Source: Isoetes taiwanensis (taxonomy: Eukaryota > Streptophyta > Lycopodiopsida > Isoetales > Isoetaceae). Taken from it: a stretch of DNA of 64,000 nt. Below are positions 36,147 through 48,655 of the stretch, in pieces (within the stretch, counting starts at the first letter, position 1; each line of letters starts with the position of its first letter). A model generated the notes under the pieces. It did no database searches. It was not told the DNA's origin and saw only the letters and a program-made list of their open reading frames with translations. The position numbers and the translations under genes were made by a program. Location of the stretch: assembly GCA_021234155.1 (NCBI GenBank), contig JAJEKV010000078.1:560001-624000 (forward strand). The letters run 5' to 3'.

Positions 36147-36717
36147 TTATCTTATGATAGTACTAGTATGAAAACTTACAAATACTAGTATAAATAGGTA
36201 CAAATCCGTGATGGTGGTATGGACGCTTCTTACACGTGGACTAAACCATGTGTAAGAGAAGGATATGTGTCCCAGATGATCCAGAGGATTGGGAAGTGGC
36301 AGAGTTCGAGCAAGAGTAGGCAATCGCAAGGGGGAGAGGCAGCCCCATTCAAATCTGACATTGATAGAAAATAACAGACAGTATGCCTGAGAAGCAACTA
36401 AGATGATCCCGAGAGTAAAGGCATAACTGGCTTTGATAGATCGATTGAGAGAGAAGGATAAGCAGAGGCTAATGATCCCAGGAAAGTTGGGTATGATTAT
36501 AAGGAGGCAGGCAGCCGCTATTCCTGTCAGAAGACAGGTCTCGCAACAGTTCGCATCCAGCAGAATCGGGCCCAAACATGATTGTTTGGTCTTGGTCAGA
36601 GGGTCAATGGAGCCACCGAATCCAGGCATGAATCTGGGAATGTCCCCCTCTACAAGGGGGAGAACCAAGAAGAAGTCGGACGGATTCAACAGCCACGCCC
36701 GATTTGCCACATCTTGA
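36147..36717 (-). other. GC-richer block with long open frames; possible organellar insertion
   Basis: The block from about 36240 to 36717 is clearly richer in GC than its flanks. It is open on the minus strand for 187 codons (36710-36147, hydrophobic segments such as FPGIISLCLSFSLN) and on the plus strand for 94 codons. Neither product is recognised. Composition and the doubly open frames fit a nuclear copy of mitochondrial DNA, but I cannot match it to a named organellar gene. Random open frame remains possible. Confidence 0.3.
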
Positions 36718-38952
36718 TCCTATGTTTAGAAAAAGATAGCGAATGTTTGGAGGAAGGGAGAGGTCGCATGTCGCGCTAGGCGCTAGGCGCTCCTATCAAT
36801 TTTCGGTCCCGTTCCGATGACCTCCGTTTTGATAATTACGAAACACCCCTATACATTTCACCATTATTTAGTTGTTTTGATACATAAAGGTGCACTCGAT
36901 CTTATAAAAATTAAGCAATGGCAGGACCGTTCCAAGGGTATGTAAATCTGCAATACAACAACCACTGCACTAGTGAAGGCATTGTGAAGAGATTGGACTC
37001 AATCGCAAAATATTGTACTAATTCATAGGCAAGACAAAATGCAAACGTAGCACATTGAAAACGTGCAATATCAAGATAACACTGCAAAATAAACGAACAT
37101 AGATAACATGCAACTCCTGTGACGCAATTAACTAGCTAAAAATCCATTACCTTCTGTATTGATCTTACAGCTTCATCTAACATAAGGTTGAAGAATGTAT
37201 CATTTGAAGAATATATCATTTGCTTCAATTTGCAAATAAATCTCAAATTGGGTCTGTCAAATAAAGCGTGCAAGTCCAAAGGTTTGCATTCACATTCAGC
37301 TGCTGAATGTAATAAGCATCTACATTAAATTGCTCGTCAACTTCATCCGTTTAGTAAATACACATTAACATTGTTAGCACTCTGAACTTCTTATCTTTGT
37401 GTTGCATTGATTCTGAAGCATATCGTGAAACCAATGTAAACTTGTTATGAGAATAAAACCATGCAATACGGTTTATGATCTCAACTAGTATCTAGGACTT
37501 AAGAACTAATATAAATACGTACTTGAATTGAATGCCATTTGAAACACTGATTTACATGCTCTCTCTCTGCACAATCTTCAAATACATGAAAAAGAGTAAA
37601 TTCGTATAACAAAAACTTCTTTAGATGAAGCTTCATTTTGTATATCCACAATTCAGCATTTTTTTGCTGTAAATTAGCTAATAAGGGTAAGTACAATTCA
37701 ATGATGCACTAGAATCAGTGAAAACGATTTGAAAAGAATACGTACCTTGAAAATCAGAACTCTGTAAACTTCTTTCTCAATGTTCATATTTTCCAAGCTT
37801 TAGCCTCAAGCGGGAGTTCGTAAACAGATCTAGATTTAAGGACAACGAAGAGGATGATTTTTCCCACAAAAAGAGAAGGCAGGGGATGTAGAGCCAAGGT
37901 TATGCTACATCCGTGACCCCAGATTAAGCCAGCAAATGCTTTGCCTACCTATAGAGTTTTTTATACAGAATATCTCAGACGGCATAGCCATGGTTCTGCC
38001 CTTGGCTACCAGGTTCTCGAGGTTAGAAAACAACCTAACTTCTTCAGCTTACGATTTCAGAAATAACTTAAATTTTGAGGATGCACATAGTTTAATCTAC
38101 TCTATTGAAGACCAAAATTAGAGAGCTTACTAAAATAAGATGAATTTGTTTAGAAGCTCCTTGCCATAAACAATTTGAAACAGCCAGAGTAGGAGCAGAT
38201 GTAGAAGATGTGGACTCTTAAATATGCATGCATTCAAGGACATGTGCAGAGTTGTTGCCAAGATGTGGCATAGTTGTCTCCAGGCGAATTTCGACAGCAA
38301 AAAGTAGCCAGAAAGATCCGGCAATGTGGCAAGAAGAGCTCAAGCTTGGCTGTCATAGCCCTGGATAGCGACCGCCATATCTTTGAATGGAGTAGATTAC
38401 TGAAAAGAAAAAAGGGCAAAAGAAAGGAAACTTGGTTTGCAGCGCAGAACCACGAAGAAAAAAAAAAGGAACAAAGAAAAATTTCAAACACAATTCCATA
38501 TGTTTTGATAAAGTTAAAACACGTCAATATACTACACATATATACATTGCGTAGGGTTGCGCATTGATAAGATAAATCCACTAACAATGCATTTATTGCA
38601 CCATGCACCCATTGGGAATTATTACATTACACGTGTTAATATAGTTCAAGGAACAACGTTCTTATCCTTCTTATGTAATTTAGTTTGCTATTTTTGTTCG
38701 CGTTCCTGAGCCGCAACTAAGAGAGGCTTGCAATCAACATGTGTCCTTTCATTTGAATCAGATAATCTTAGCGATCTCTCATGCAACCAAATTCGTTCCT
38801 ATGAGCCAAATTCGTCCTTTGCTTGCTTTCGAAGGCAAGTATCATAAGGATTAGGGCAAATACCTCCCTCGTTTAAATTTAAGTTTTCCTTTACTTGCAT
38901 TGCCATCGCCAGATCCAGGGGAAGCGGCTGACGCCTATTCTTCAGAATCGTC
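36718..38952. other. Intergenic interval
   Basis: AT-rich, with no supported gene. A short tandem GGCGCTAGGCGCTA near 36780 is the only low-complexity feature noted. Confidence 0.45.
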
Positions 38953-40208
38953 ATATCCAAACTTATCCCTGCTCGAGGGATCTGTGGGGCACCGGATATC
39001 TGCAGCAGATCGTCGCACAAAAGCAGAGGTCCTGGCAGGCAAGAAAGGATTGGCACGACAAAGCATTATGTGGCAACAATTTTGACATGATTTGTTTCCT
39101 TCTGTTGTTGGCTGGATCCACCACCATAGCTAGCCAGGGATGTTCCTGCAGCTGGAAACAAAAAGGTGTCGACTATGGAAAATAGGGTTAATCACCTATC
39201 TTGCATATATAATGATCGTTGAATCACCGCTGTGACAAGAGAGTAGTGAAGAAGAAGACATTACTAGCTTTTCTATTCTATGGCGTCTGTACCATTGATC
39301 GCTACTGTTGCATCAGCCAAATCCTAGGCAAAATGCACATGCTAGTTTTTCTGCACTTGCAAAGTTCTTTGCCAGATCTGACATAGTGTCTTCTTCGGAT
39401 CCATGTCTTCTTTGGATCCAAGGGCAAACTATGGTGCATATGCAGGGAAACACTTTTCATATCAGAGGTTGATTCCCGTTGCTTGGCAACAACTGCCAAT
39501 CTGGAAGGGGTGCTTGCTTTACTGAGGATGTGGGTGGCTTGAAGGAACTCCTGCTGATATTTGGGCCTTCTTGGTGGATGAAACGGTTTTTCCTGAGATC
39601 TTCTTTGTAGGAGAACACTCCCATCCCACACAAGACCCATCTACTGATACGGTGGAATTCAGAATTGCTTATCTTGGTGCAGACAGACCACCTATTGCAA
39701 AGTTTTTTCTATACTCTGAAGCCTTCTCTGATCACATCACTTTGGAGCTCTACAAGTCTTCCTGATGCGGTCTCAGCATGGAGTTTCTTGTTTTCTCTTC
39801 TGAATCTAGCCCTCAAGCCTCTCAAGCTTCAGCTACTTCTTCTGTTTTTTCCATACCATCCTCCTTCTCTTGATGATATCTCAACCATAACTTCGGCCTC
39901 GTTATTCTCAGAAAATCGACTACATCTGGTGGGGATACATTGAGGGTCCAATATTGCAGCTTTGGGGTTCTATAATCGATCGGAGGTTGTTGCAGCAGGA
40001 GTATTTTTCTTGTGTTGGGGGCTTTGCCATACGTGGAGCTGATCCAGCATTTGTTCGAAGACTGGTCAGACTTTTGATCTTCAGCAACGTGGAAACAGAG
40101 CCTACCCAATCCTTTCTGGTGCATTGCCCTTGGCTCAACAACTCCTACTACTGGTTGGAGACATATTATTGAGCATGACCTCCATGGAGCCTGCATTGTC
40201 TGCTGAGA

Positions 40209-41777
40209 ATGTGGAAGCCAATATATGCCCGGATATTGGTGATCAGCCTTGTATCTCCTCAAGATATTCACGAGGTGGCGAACCGGATTCGTCACCTTGA
40301 TAATCAGGCCCTTATTGCCAAGATTATAAGGGGTAATCCGTCTTTAGCTGAGATTAAGAAGACTTTTGAGCGTGTATGCCGTGGCAGATTCCTACCTCGG
40401 ATCCAGCCTCTGGGAAATCTATACTTTCTCATCACCTTGCAAACTGAAAAGGAAGCTCAGATTCTTTTCAAGAAGGGGATAATCACTTGTCTTAATGGCC
40501 AAGTTTTGCTGCAAAAGTGGAGACCGGACTTCAATCCCAAAAAGCCTGATGCTTTGTTCTACCCAATATGGCTGTCACTCTCTGATCTTAGTGCTGAATA
40601 CTGGACTGAGAAGGCTTTCAAAGCCATTGCTTCCTATCTCGGGGAGTACGTGTGCATGGGTGGGAACACCTCTGAGGCCCCAAAGATTTGCATCACAGTA
40701 GATATTTTAAAACCACTTCCACGTTCTGTCTTCTTCAGGGGATTTAATAATACTTTAATAGAGTTTATTCTCTCCATCTCTGGTCTCCCCTTCCCCTGTT
40801 CTGGTTGTGGAGTCAGGGTGCATGCTGGGGACATATGTCCAGACCACTCTCCGGTCCTTGAGCACAACGGATCTCACAATCAAGATAAAAATAGTATGGC
40901 CACTATTATTGACTCTGATGGGTTCATGGAAATTAACCCCAAAAAGTCTGCCAAGAAGCAGACCGTTGGTGCTGTTACCCCAGACTATGGGGGTGAGTGC
41001 TCCTTGAAGGCCTGCCCAACGCCTTCCCCTGTTCCTATGAAAAAGCCCTCTATTCTTGAGTCAGCTTTGGAACCTCCTTTGCCTCCAGAGGTCCTCTCAT
41101 GTCACAACAGATTTAGCCCACTTGCCCTCGCTGATATTGATCCCAATGAAGAGGGCTGGCTACTTGGTTTGGCAGCTACTCCAGAATCTGTAGCAGAGAA
41201 CCCAAATGATCATGTTGGCCCTATTAGATGTCCCCAACTCAATGGGGAAGTCTGTCTCACATCGCCCAAGGCAAAGCAACTCAACAATGTCTGCCTGATC
41301 CAAGATCTCTTCTTCAATGCCTCCAAGCTCCATTGTGCTGGTCCTCGCCTGGTCTGCGATGATTCTGAAGCTCCGTCTGCCATGGAGACTATGAACAATC
41401 ATGTTCTCATTCCTGCAGTGCATACTAACCTCTTGGCTGCAGATCCTTTGGATCAAGGAAACACTGCTGCTACTGGCAGCCCCAAAGAAACTCCGTCTGC
41501 TACGGAGGCTATGAACGATCATGCTCTTATTCCAGCACCCATTCCAGTAGTGCACACAAACCTCTTGGTTGCAGATCATAATGATCAAGCAAATGTTGTT
41601 GGCAACAATATTTCTCTGTCTAAGAAACTAAATGGGAAAAAGAAAGGGAAAGATAATGGGATCAAGCCGGGGAAGTACACCTTTGAAGCAGCAATAGCAA
41701 AAGTATGTTTGGAGCATTCTCTGGAGCAAGGAAGCATGGTCCTTCCGTCAAACAAGGATGGAAATACTCCTCTTTAA
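40209..41777 (+). CDS. LINE ORF1 nucleic-acid-binding protein (522 aa)
   Basis: A 522-codon open frame. Residues about 35-180 match the DUF4283-type domain of plant LINE and retroelement proteins (GRFLPRIQPLGNLYFLITL, then FYPIWLSLSDLSAEYWTE, and DILKPLPRSVFFRG). A CX2CX4HX4C zinc knuckle, CSGCGVRVHAGDIC, follows at about residue 198. The remaining 300 residues are low-complexity and end in a Lys-rich segment. The protein should coat the LINE RNA and help target-primed reverse transcription. An alternative start at 40184 (MEPALSAENVEANICPDIGD) lies in another frame that closes after 38 codons. It may be the original N-terminus, now separated by a frameshift near 40255. The interior contains a diverged duplicated segment, VHTNLL followed by AD and DQ, at about 41420 and 41555. 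Confidence 0.88.
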   Translation: MWKPIYARILVISLVSPQDIHEVANRIRHLDNQALIAKIIRGNPSLAEIKKTFERVCRGRFLPRIQPLGNLYFLITLQTEKEAQILFKKGIITCLNGQVLLQKWRPDFNPKKPDALFYPIWLSLSDLSAEYWTEKAFKAIASYLGEYVCMGGNTSEAPKICITVDILKPLPRSVFFRGFNNTLIEFILSISGLPFPCSGCGVRVHAGDICPDHSPVLEHNGSHNQDKNSMATIIDSDGFMEINPKKSAKKQTVGAVTPDYGGECSLKACPTPSPVPMKKPSILESALEPPLPPEVLSCHNRFSPLALADIDPNEEGWLLGLAATPESVAENPNDHVGPIRCPQLNGEVCLTSPKAKQLNNVCLIQDLFFNASKLHCAGPRLVCDDSEAPSAMETMNNHVLIPAVHTNLLAADPLDQGNTAATGSPKETPSATEAMNDHALIPAPIPVVHTNLLVADHNDQANVVGNNISLSKKLNGKKKGKDNGIKPGKYTFEAAIAKVCLEHSLEQGSMVLPSNKDGNTPL

Positions 41778-43158
41778 AGCTGAAGCTGGAAGCTTCTTTC
41801 AAGTTTTTTTCTGCATACTTCCTAGTCTTGTGGTTATTTTGTTTCTCAACCACATGCTTATGCTAGTCCTGTATCAGGATTATTTTGTAAGGCTGTTTCT
41901 GTAAGGCAGGTTTCTATATATCAGATGTTTTTACATTATAAAGTGCTCAGTATGATCCAACTCATTGTGAAGATGTTTGACTTTAAATTTATTATGGTCA
42001 TGGCAGTTATCTGGTCGGTGCAAATATCTCTGTTTTCTGCTAGTTGTATATGGTCTGGAGCATCTCGGTTTTCATTCTACCTGCAAAACATAGCAATCAG
42101 CTCTGCAGACATCTCTGGAAAACCCTTGGTATGGTGTTGGTGTTTTAAATATGATGCATGCCGGTTACATATAAACAGGCTGAAAGGTTTTCTCTCTGGT
42201 CATAACGTCATGGATGGTTTTGCCGTCCCATGCTGCTCTCCCAGCTCAACCAATTCGCTCTGTGGCTGCTCCTGGGATAATCAACCAACTCCCTGCAAAG
42301 AGGGTTTCGTTGCCCTTTCTCTATACTGTTGTTGCTTATTCCTATCGTAAGCAACTATTTTTATCTCAAGTATTTTTATCTCCCCCTCTATTCTTACAAT
42401 ATCATTGAGATATATCATGCTCGTCTCAAAGCTATTTGGCTGGGTCCTATCGCTTTGGTGGGGGGAAACGGAATGTTTCTAGGGAAGGACGACAACTCTA
42501 TGCCTTACGGTGTAGTTTTACACTCCATGTGTCTACTTACTTTGAATATTTTGTATGTTCTGTCACCCATGTGGAGGCTCTTGAGATATTCCTGCAACAT
42601 CGACATATGGAAGGTGTCGCCCCTATGGGACACCTTGGCACTTCTCTGCTCTTTGGCGTATCTATTCACTTTGAATATTTTGGAAGATGTCGCCCCTATG
42701 GGACACCTTGGCACTTCTTTGCACTTTGGCGTGTCTATTCACTTTGAATATTTTGTATGTTCTGTCACCCATGTGGAGGCTCTTGAGATATTCCAGCAAC
42801 ATCGACATATGGAAGGTGTCGCCCCTATGGGACACTTTCAATTTTTCCAGAAGATTGCCCCCCTTTTTTGGAATAATATGGAATTCTTTCTATTAGGGGC
42901 TTATTGGGGTACCTCGAGTTGTCCCTTTTCAGCATACCTAAGGGGGTCCATATATAAAGGGACTCCCCCAAAACATTTACCCCCCTTTGTATCAAAAGTC
43001 TTACTTCCCCTAATAAGGGAATCTCCTAGGTACAGTCTCCTTGATATGATTATTCCCACTTCGTACTTGGTGAGAAGATGTGACCCTGCCAGGAAGGAAC
43101 ATAGTAACGTCCCTGTACCTAAGGTTGGGAGATTGCCTATAGTCATAACCACTTCAGG
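41778..43158 (+). repeat. LINE spacer with internal repeats
   Basis: Between ORF1 and ORF2, a segment of about 120-150 bp (TATTCACTTTGAATATTTTG, CACCCATGTGGAGGCTCTTG, GTGTCGCCCCTATGGGACAC) recurs two to three times in 42525-42840. The long open frame across it (42329-43162) is a by-product of the repeat and matches nothing. Confidence 0.8.
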
Positions 43159-46100
43159 ATGATCATTGTCTCTTGGAATTTGCGTGGCATCAAAGGAGCA
43201 CTCAAACGTGCTAGGGTATTAGCGGCAATTAGATCAATGAAGGCGGACATTATCATGCTGCAAGAGCATAGGCTCCCTGACTTTGAGGCTAGTTCTCTTG
43301 GCAGGTGGGTGGGCAATGGCTATTCCTCTTTTAGTTGTGCAGCTCAGGGAACTAAGGGAGGTACTTGTATCCTTTGAAAGGTCGGGCCTCGGAAAAACCA
43401 TTTTCGAGATTGGGGGCGGTGGCGGATCGGTTATATTTGAAAACAATAACCGTCAGTGGGGGCTTATTAATGTCTACGCCTCCAATAAACCCGCTGAGAG
43501 GGCAATTATGTGGAATAATATTGAGAGCTGGATTTCCCAGCACGAGAACGTCGTTGATAACTGGATACTTGGGGGTGACCTAAATATGACTGACACGTGG
43601 GATCAAAAAGTGGGCTTGCATAGGAATCTGCAGGAAGAGGAAGAACGAGCCTGGCTTTCTCTAATCAACGGTGCGGGCTTTTCTCTGGTTCCTCCCTCCA
43701 ATACTACATTTTCCTGGTCTAACAAACAGAAGGGTCAGGATAGAGTGTATTGTTTGCTTGATAGATTTTACCTGGCCAACAAATCTGCAGAATTTATGGA
43801 CAAATCCTATGTTGAAGGAGATCTTGCATTCACTCATTCGGATCATGTTCCGCAGAGGCTTACTCTGGAGGATATCCCCTCTGCCAGGATATCAGGTAAT
43901 ATTCCTTTCAAGTTCAACGTCTCATGGTTAACCAAAGAAGTGTTCTGTAACCCTTTTAAGGCTTTTCTTGGCTCACTGGAAAATGGGGACAACTCCCCCT
44001 CCATGAAGGCATGGGTCCATAAGCTCAACATCATGAAAGCTTGGGTCAAGAAATGGGGAAGAAATAGGGCTCTGATCTTCAAGAAGGAAAAGGATCTTGT
44101 CTATAATAGTCTCCGGATTATTAAGCAAGAACTTTTTAGCGACCCCTATAACCGAGATAAACACACTTTGGAGGAGGAGCTCGAAAGCAAAGCTAAAGCT
44201 ATAGAAGAGGAGGAAGCAAGGGGTGCTGCTATACGCTCCAAAACTAAATGGTACGCTGAACTTGATCATGAGAATTCTAAGTGTTTTTTTAGATTGGCTG
44301 GGGCCAGATTAGCAGAAAATAGCATTACCTCTATCAAAGATCAAAATCAGGTCCTCCTAACAGATCAGGATGAAATCAAACGCTTCATTAGGGAAAGCTT
44401 CCAGGACCAATTTAAAGAGGAACCGCTTCCATCCACTTACAGATCAGAAATTGCTAGATGGCTGTCAAAGGTTGATTGCACGCACTTAGTTTCGGAAGCT
44501 GACAATCAATCCTTACTTCAACTGCTAGGGGATGAAGAAGTCTATAGGACTCTTTGCTCCCTGGCAGCTGGTAAATCCCCTGGTCCAGACGGATTTCCCC
44601 CGGAGTTTTTCAGGGAGTTCTGGGAATTCTTGGGGCAGGACTTCCTCAGGGCTATTAGGGGTGCATGGAACTCCCAGCTTTTACATCCTTCCTTGGCAGC
44701 TGGATTCATCACTCTCGTCCCTAAAGTGTCAAGACCTCAGGTTATTAGTGAATGGAGACCTATTGCTTTGACCAATGTTTTATATAAGGTCATCATGAAA
44801 GTTCTGGCTAACCGTCTGAAACCTATCCTAAATAGGATTATTGGCAGAGAACAATCAGCCTTTCTCCCTGGAAGAAACATTCTGGATAATTACTTGGCTG
44901 CTAGGGAAGGGTTACATTGGTGTAGGGTATCAAAACAGAACTGTGTGCTGATAAAGATGGATTTCAGGAAGGCTTATGACTCTCTTAGATGGGAGGCTCT
45001 GCAGGAGGTGATGGTTCATATGGGTTTCCATAGGCAGTTTGTTGATATCTCTATGGGCATGAACAAATTAGCATCAGCATCGGTGCTTGTTAATGGGGAA
45101 CCATCTGGCCTCTTTGATCTCCGAAAAGGTATCAGGCAAGGGTGCCCTTTGGCTCCTTACTTGTTTCTCATTATGGCAAATCTACTGACTAGGATGGTGA
45201 AACTCAAAATTTCAAAAGGTTCAATGAGTGGTCTCTCCCTACCAGGTGGTGCTGACGAGCTCACAATTATGCAATATGCGGACGACACCTTCATGTTTCT
45301 CAGATTTGATGATGGTAGCTTTCAGACATTTCGGGACGTTCTCCTGGCCTTTGAGATCATATCCGGGATTGGTCTTAAACCTAACAAATGTTCCACCCTA
45401 TGGGCACTAGAGACTGTGCCGGATCCTCCAGCCAGTATGCTAGGCTTTCCGGTGGTGAAAGCAGGTGAATCAATCACTCTTCTGGGCCTTCCACTTTCCT
45501 TATCTGATAGTATCAAAGGACTCTGGTCGCCTCTGTTGGATCGTCTTCGAAAGAAGGTTGCCCTATGGTCAGCCAAAGGTCTTGCAGTGTCTGGGCATGT
45601 AACAGTGGCCAATGCTGTCCTTGCTGCCTCTCACATTTTCTTCTCGTCTGTGATAGTGGCGCAGAAATTTGTGTACAATCAGATCCAGGTCATAATCAGG
45701 AAATTTATCTGGGGAGGTATGGCCAAGGTTGGTTGGTCAGAATTATGTAGTGATAAGAAAGAAGGTGGTCTGGGTTGCAAAGACCCCTTCTCTCAGGCTC
45801 AGGCATTAGCAGCCAGATACATATGGAGAGTACTACAAGGTGACACTTCCCCTGCCCTGGTATTTGTCAGATATTGGTTTCAACGATGTAAACTCAAAAG
45901 CAAGCCCTCCCTCCCTAGGGACGATTTTGGAGCCGCCTTTAGAGACTTCAAGATAGCCCCAGGTACCTCTCCTGTTATGAGAAGAATACTCCAAGCATGG
46001 GCGAAGGTACTACCATTATGCTCTCCTGCTAAGCTACCTCCACATGCTGGTAAGATCAATCCTTTCTGGAATATTAGGGTCTGGGGATCAAGGAATCTTC

Positions 46101-46963
46101 CTCTTGCACTTGTACACCCCCGAATCTATAGTAAGTGGAAAAGTCACGGGATCTCCAGGCTATCTCACCTTTGGGAGAATGGTAGATGGATCTCCTGGTC
46201 CAAACTAAAAAGGCAGGTCCCAAATGCTGGCGAGGGTGATAGGAAGATCCTGAGGGAAATCCATGCTAATATCTCTGGTCTCTCTGGACTGGAGGGTCCT
46301 GAAGAAAGTTGGGAGTGTGTGGAATCCCCTTCCTACAAGGTAGCTAAGGTTTATCGAGCGCTCCGTGGAGAAGTTCCCCTTAAAGCTGAGCTCATTCTAG
46401 GGGTCAATAGACCAGCTACTATTCAACTCCTTGCCAACTCCTGGAAGTCCATGTGTTCTCGAAGAATCCAGTTTTTGCAGTGGACTGCCCTTCAAGGTGG
46501 CCTCTCCTCCAATGCTAAACTCTTCCTGAGAGGTATCTCAGCAAGTGAACTGTGCCCTCTAGGCTGTCAAGCTAGCGAATCCACTGCACACGTGTTCTTT
46601 TGCCCTAGAATTTCTGACTTTTGGAGGTGGGTTACTCCTATTCTATGACTTGACTCACACCAACTCAACTGGCCAGGTATTATAATTTCATCTGGGAGCT
46701 GCCAAATTACTACTTCTCTGGTATCAATTGCCCTTTGGGTGGTCTGGAAGCATCGATGCCAGGTGGCTTACGGGGGGCAAGACGTTTGCATTGACAAAAT
46801 TAAAAGCCTCTTCAATATGGAGGTGGCCTTAATGGCGCTAGCCCATCACAGAAAGTTGGGTAGGAACTATAATAAGGAACTTGACAGAATTGGCAAGCTT
46901 GAAGGTTTTTACACGTTCTTCAAGTGTAACTGGGTTGACAAGGATGAAGGCAATCATCAATGA
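43159..46963 (+). pseudogene. LINE ORF2: endonuclease, reverse transcriptase, zinc domain
   Basis: ATG at 43159 opens the APE-type endonuclease (MIIVSWNLRGIKGALKR, then MLQEHRL). A single-base frameshift near 43360-43380 moves the frame to the long one ending 46648. The endonuclease continues with LGGDLNMTD and the catalytic SDHVP. The RT domain has GKSPGPDGFPPEFF, EQSAFLPGRNILDN, IKMDFRKAYDS, RQGCPLAPYLF and the active-site YADD at 45275-45286. Then comes the zinc-binding zf-RVT-like end (QWTALQGGLSSNAKL, ELCPLGCQASESTAHVFFCP). A TGA at 46646-46648 interrupts the same frame, which resumes and runs to 46963 (SIALWVVWKHRC). One frameshift and one stop are the only disabling changes seen in about 1,270 codons. 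Confidence 0.93.
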
Positions 46964-47522
46964 AGGAGGTAAACTCTTGTCTAGATCCTAAAAATGAACA
47001 ACCCCAAACGGCAATGGTGGTGGAAGTGCACAGCCCTATCTATAGTACTCGCTCTTGTGGTGAAGAAGGTGCTTTGCCCTATAGTACCTACATGAGTGGG
47101 GAAGAAGAGCTGGCTGGGCCACTAGTACACCTTCAATTGCCGGGTCTTGGGTCTCTGGATTATATTTCTCTATCTGTCCCGTTGAGGGGACCCAATGTAC
47201 TCTTTTTCTAAACTAATAAATTATACTCTTACCCTCAAAAAAAAAAAAAAAAAAAAAAAAATATCAAAACTTATATGTTTTGGTATATAAGTTAAAAGGA
47301 TAAATATGCAACCACCATATATAACTGAAAAGATTGTTCATTTATAGCAAAAATTTCAGTGGCAGTAGCCCTGTGGTTGAACCTTTGTTTTAGCCCTCAT
47401 CTGTCATAGGGCCACAAGATTGTTCATTTAGTAGAAATTGTGGCTAACTTTTGGTTTGGTTGTTATCTGCCCTAGGGCTAACTTTTTGGGTTGCCCCTAG
47501 GGGGCAAACCCTCGCTTATGTG

Positions 47523-47789
47523 GGTTTGGGTGCATATTCACACGGGGGTGACTCCGGGCAACGAGAGCTGTTGGATAGGCATATTCACCCCTTATTCCTT
47601 AATCTACACCGTATGTAAAGTTCCTCGTTTATGGGGTATGCAAGTACAAAATTTGCATAACAAGATTCGCAAAATACTATAAGATTTCAAGCGGAATACT
47701 ATATGGTGTTGATTTTGTACGTGCAAAATACAATTATGAGGGCTCTCTACCATCAGACGTCGTCCCAGGTGTGAATATGCACCCAAACC
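47523..47789. mobile_element. Small TIR element, 267 bp, perfect 21-bp termini
   Basis: The 21 bases at 47523-47543 (core TTTGGGTGCATATTCACAC) are exactly reverse-complemented at 47769-47789. The interior has no coding capacity. A related end lies at about 4645. I could not settle a target duplication, so the superfamily is open. The LINE tail is only 260 bp upstream. Confidence 0.78.
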
Positions 47790-47973
47790 AAAGGGGTTTA
47801 AGGGGGATTTTAATCTAAATGTGTTGGACCCAATGGTTGTGTTAATTAATGTCAATGGTAGTTATGTGTTGGTTGTTAATATCAATGGTTGTTATGTGTT
47901 GGTTGTTATGTGTTGGGGGATTAAATTTTTATATGTTGGATGTTAATGGTTTGTGTTGCAAAAAAAAAAAATT

Positions 47974-47988
47974 GGCCCCGTCGGGGCC
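47974..47988. repeat. Short GC hairpin
   Basis: GGCCCC and GGGGCC separated by three bases, after an A-run. A similar weaker arrangement (GGCCCCATCGAGGCC) lies at about 4536-4550. No function can be assigned. Confidence 0.7.
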
Positions 47989-48655
47989 TTTAGGGACGTC
48001 CCCCCCTCCCGGTGTGACAAAAATTTTAGAATTCAAACCAGAAAAAAAACTAGAATTCATTTGAGGCTTTCATCACCTGTAGCTTTTGAATTTCATCACA
48101 ATAAAACAAATAGAATATAAGTAAAAGTTACCATAAAGATAGAGCGGATTGATCCCATTATTCTGAAATTCATAAAGTTTGCAACACCCATACACAAACA
48201 TTTTTCAACTGGAATTTAACAGCAGCCTTTGGCCTCCATGGATTCTTGTGGTGAGAAACCAAAGTGGAAAACTTTTCTGCTTGTTAGCACAAGGATCTAG
48301 AAGCCTTGGAATTTGCTTAATAACTGCCTCAAAATCTAAAAATGCATGGTAATTTTTTGCAACCTTCATTCAGAATGAGCCATAAAACAATATCCAATAG
48401 CGCAATCCTGTATTAACCAGCTGGTAGGATGTGAAAGCCTACCAAACCCGGCCGAAAAATTGTTGTTTTAGCATAGATAACTTAAAACAAACATATGCAT
48501 ATCATATACTATCAAAAAGATCTCGGAGAGAGCTTTCCAACGCAATAAAAATCATCTCAAACAGAGCTCTGGATCAAAAGTTATGATAAGAAATGTGTTG
48601 CCGGCGGGGAAACTGCACTACATGCGCCCTTCAAGTTCAAGCCCTTCCTGTGCCC

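Larger units (their letters stand above)
38953..47274 (+). mobile_element. Nearly full-length L1-type LINE
   Basis: The element carries ORF1 (40209-41777), a spacer, ORF2 (43159-46963), a short 3'UTR and an A-tail at 47237-47261. The sequence after the tail (ATATCAAAACTTAT, 47261-47274) nearly repeats at 38953-38966 (ATATCCAAACTTAT, one mismatch in 14). That gives a candidate target duplication and a 5' end at about 38967. The resulting 8.3 kb with a 1.2-kb 5'UTR is reasonable for a plant L1. The 3' end is firm, the 5' end tentative. ORF2 has two defects (see its entry), so this copy is probably inactive but not old. Confidence 0.85.

Noticed and set aside
36433-36717. 94-codon plus-strand frame
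   Set aside because: Opposite strand of the GC-richer block; no motif and no supporting signals.
42329-43162. 277-codon frame as a gene
   Set aside because: It lies in the repeated LINE spacer, has no family motif, and its repeats explain the open frame.
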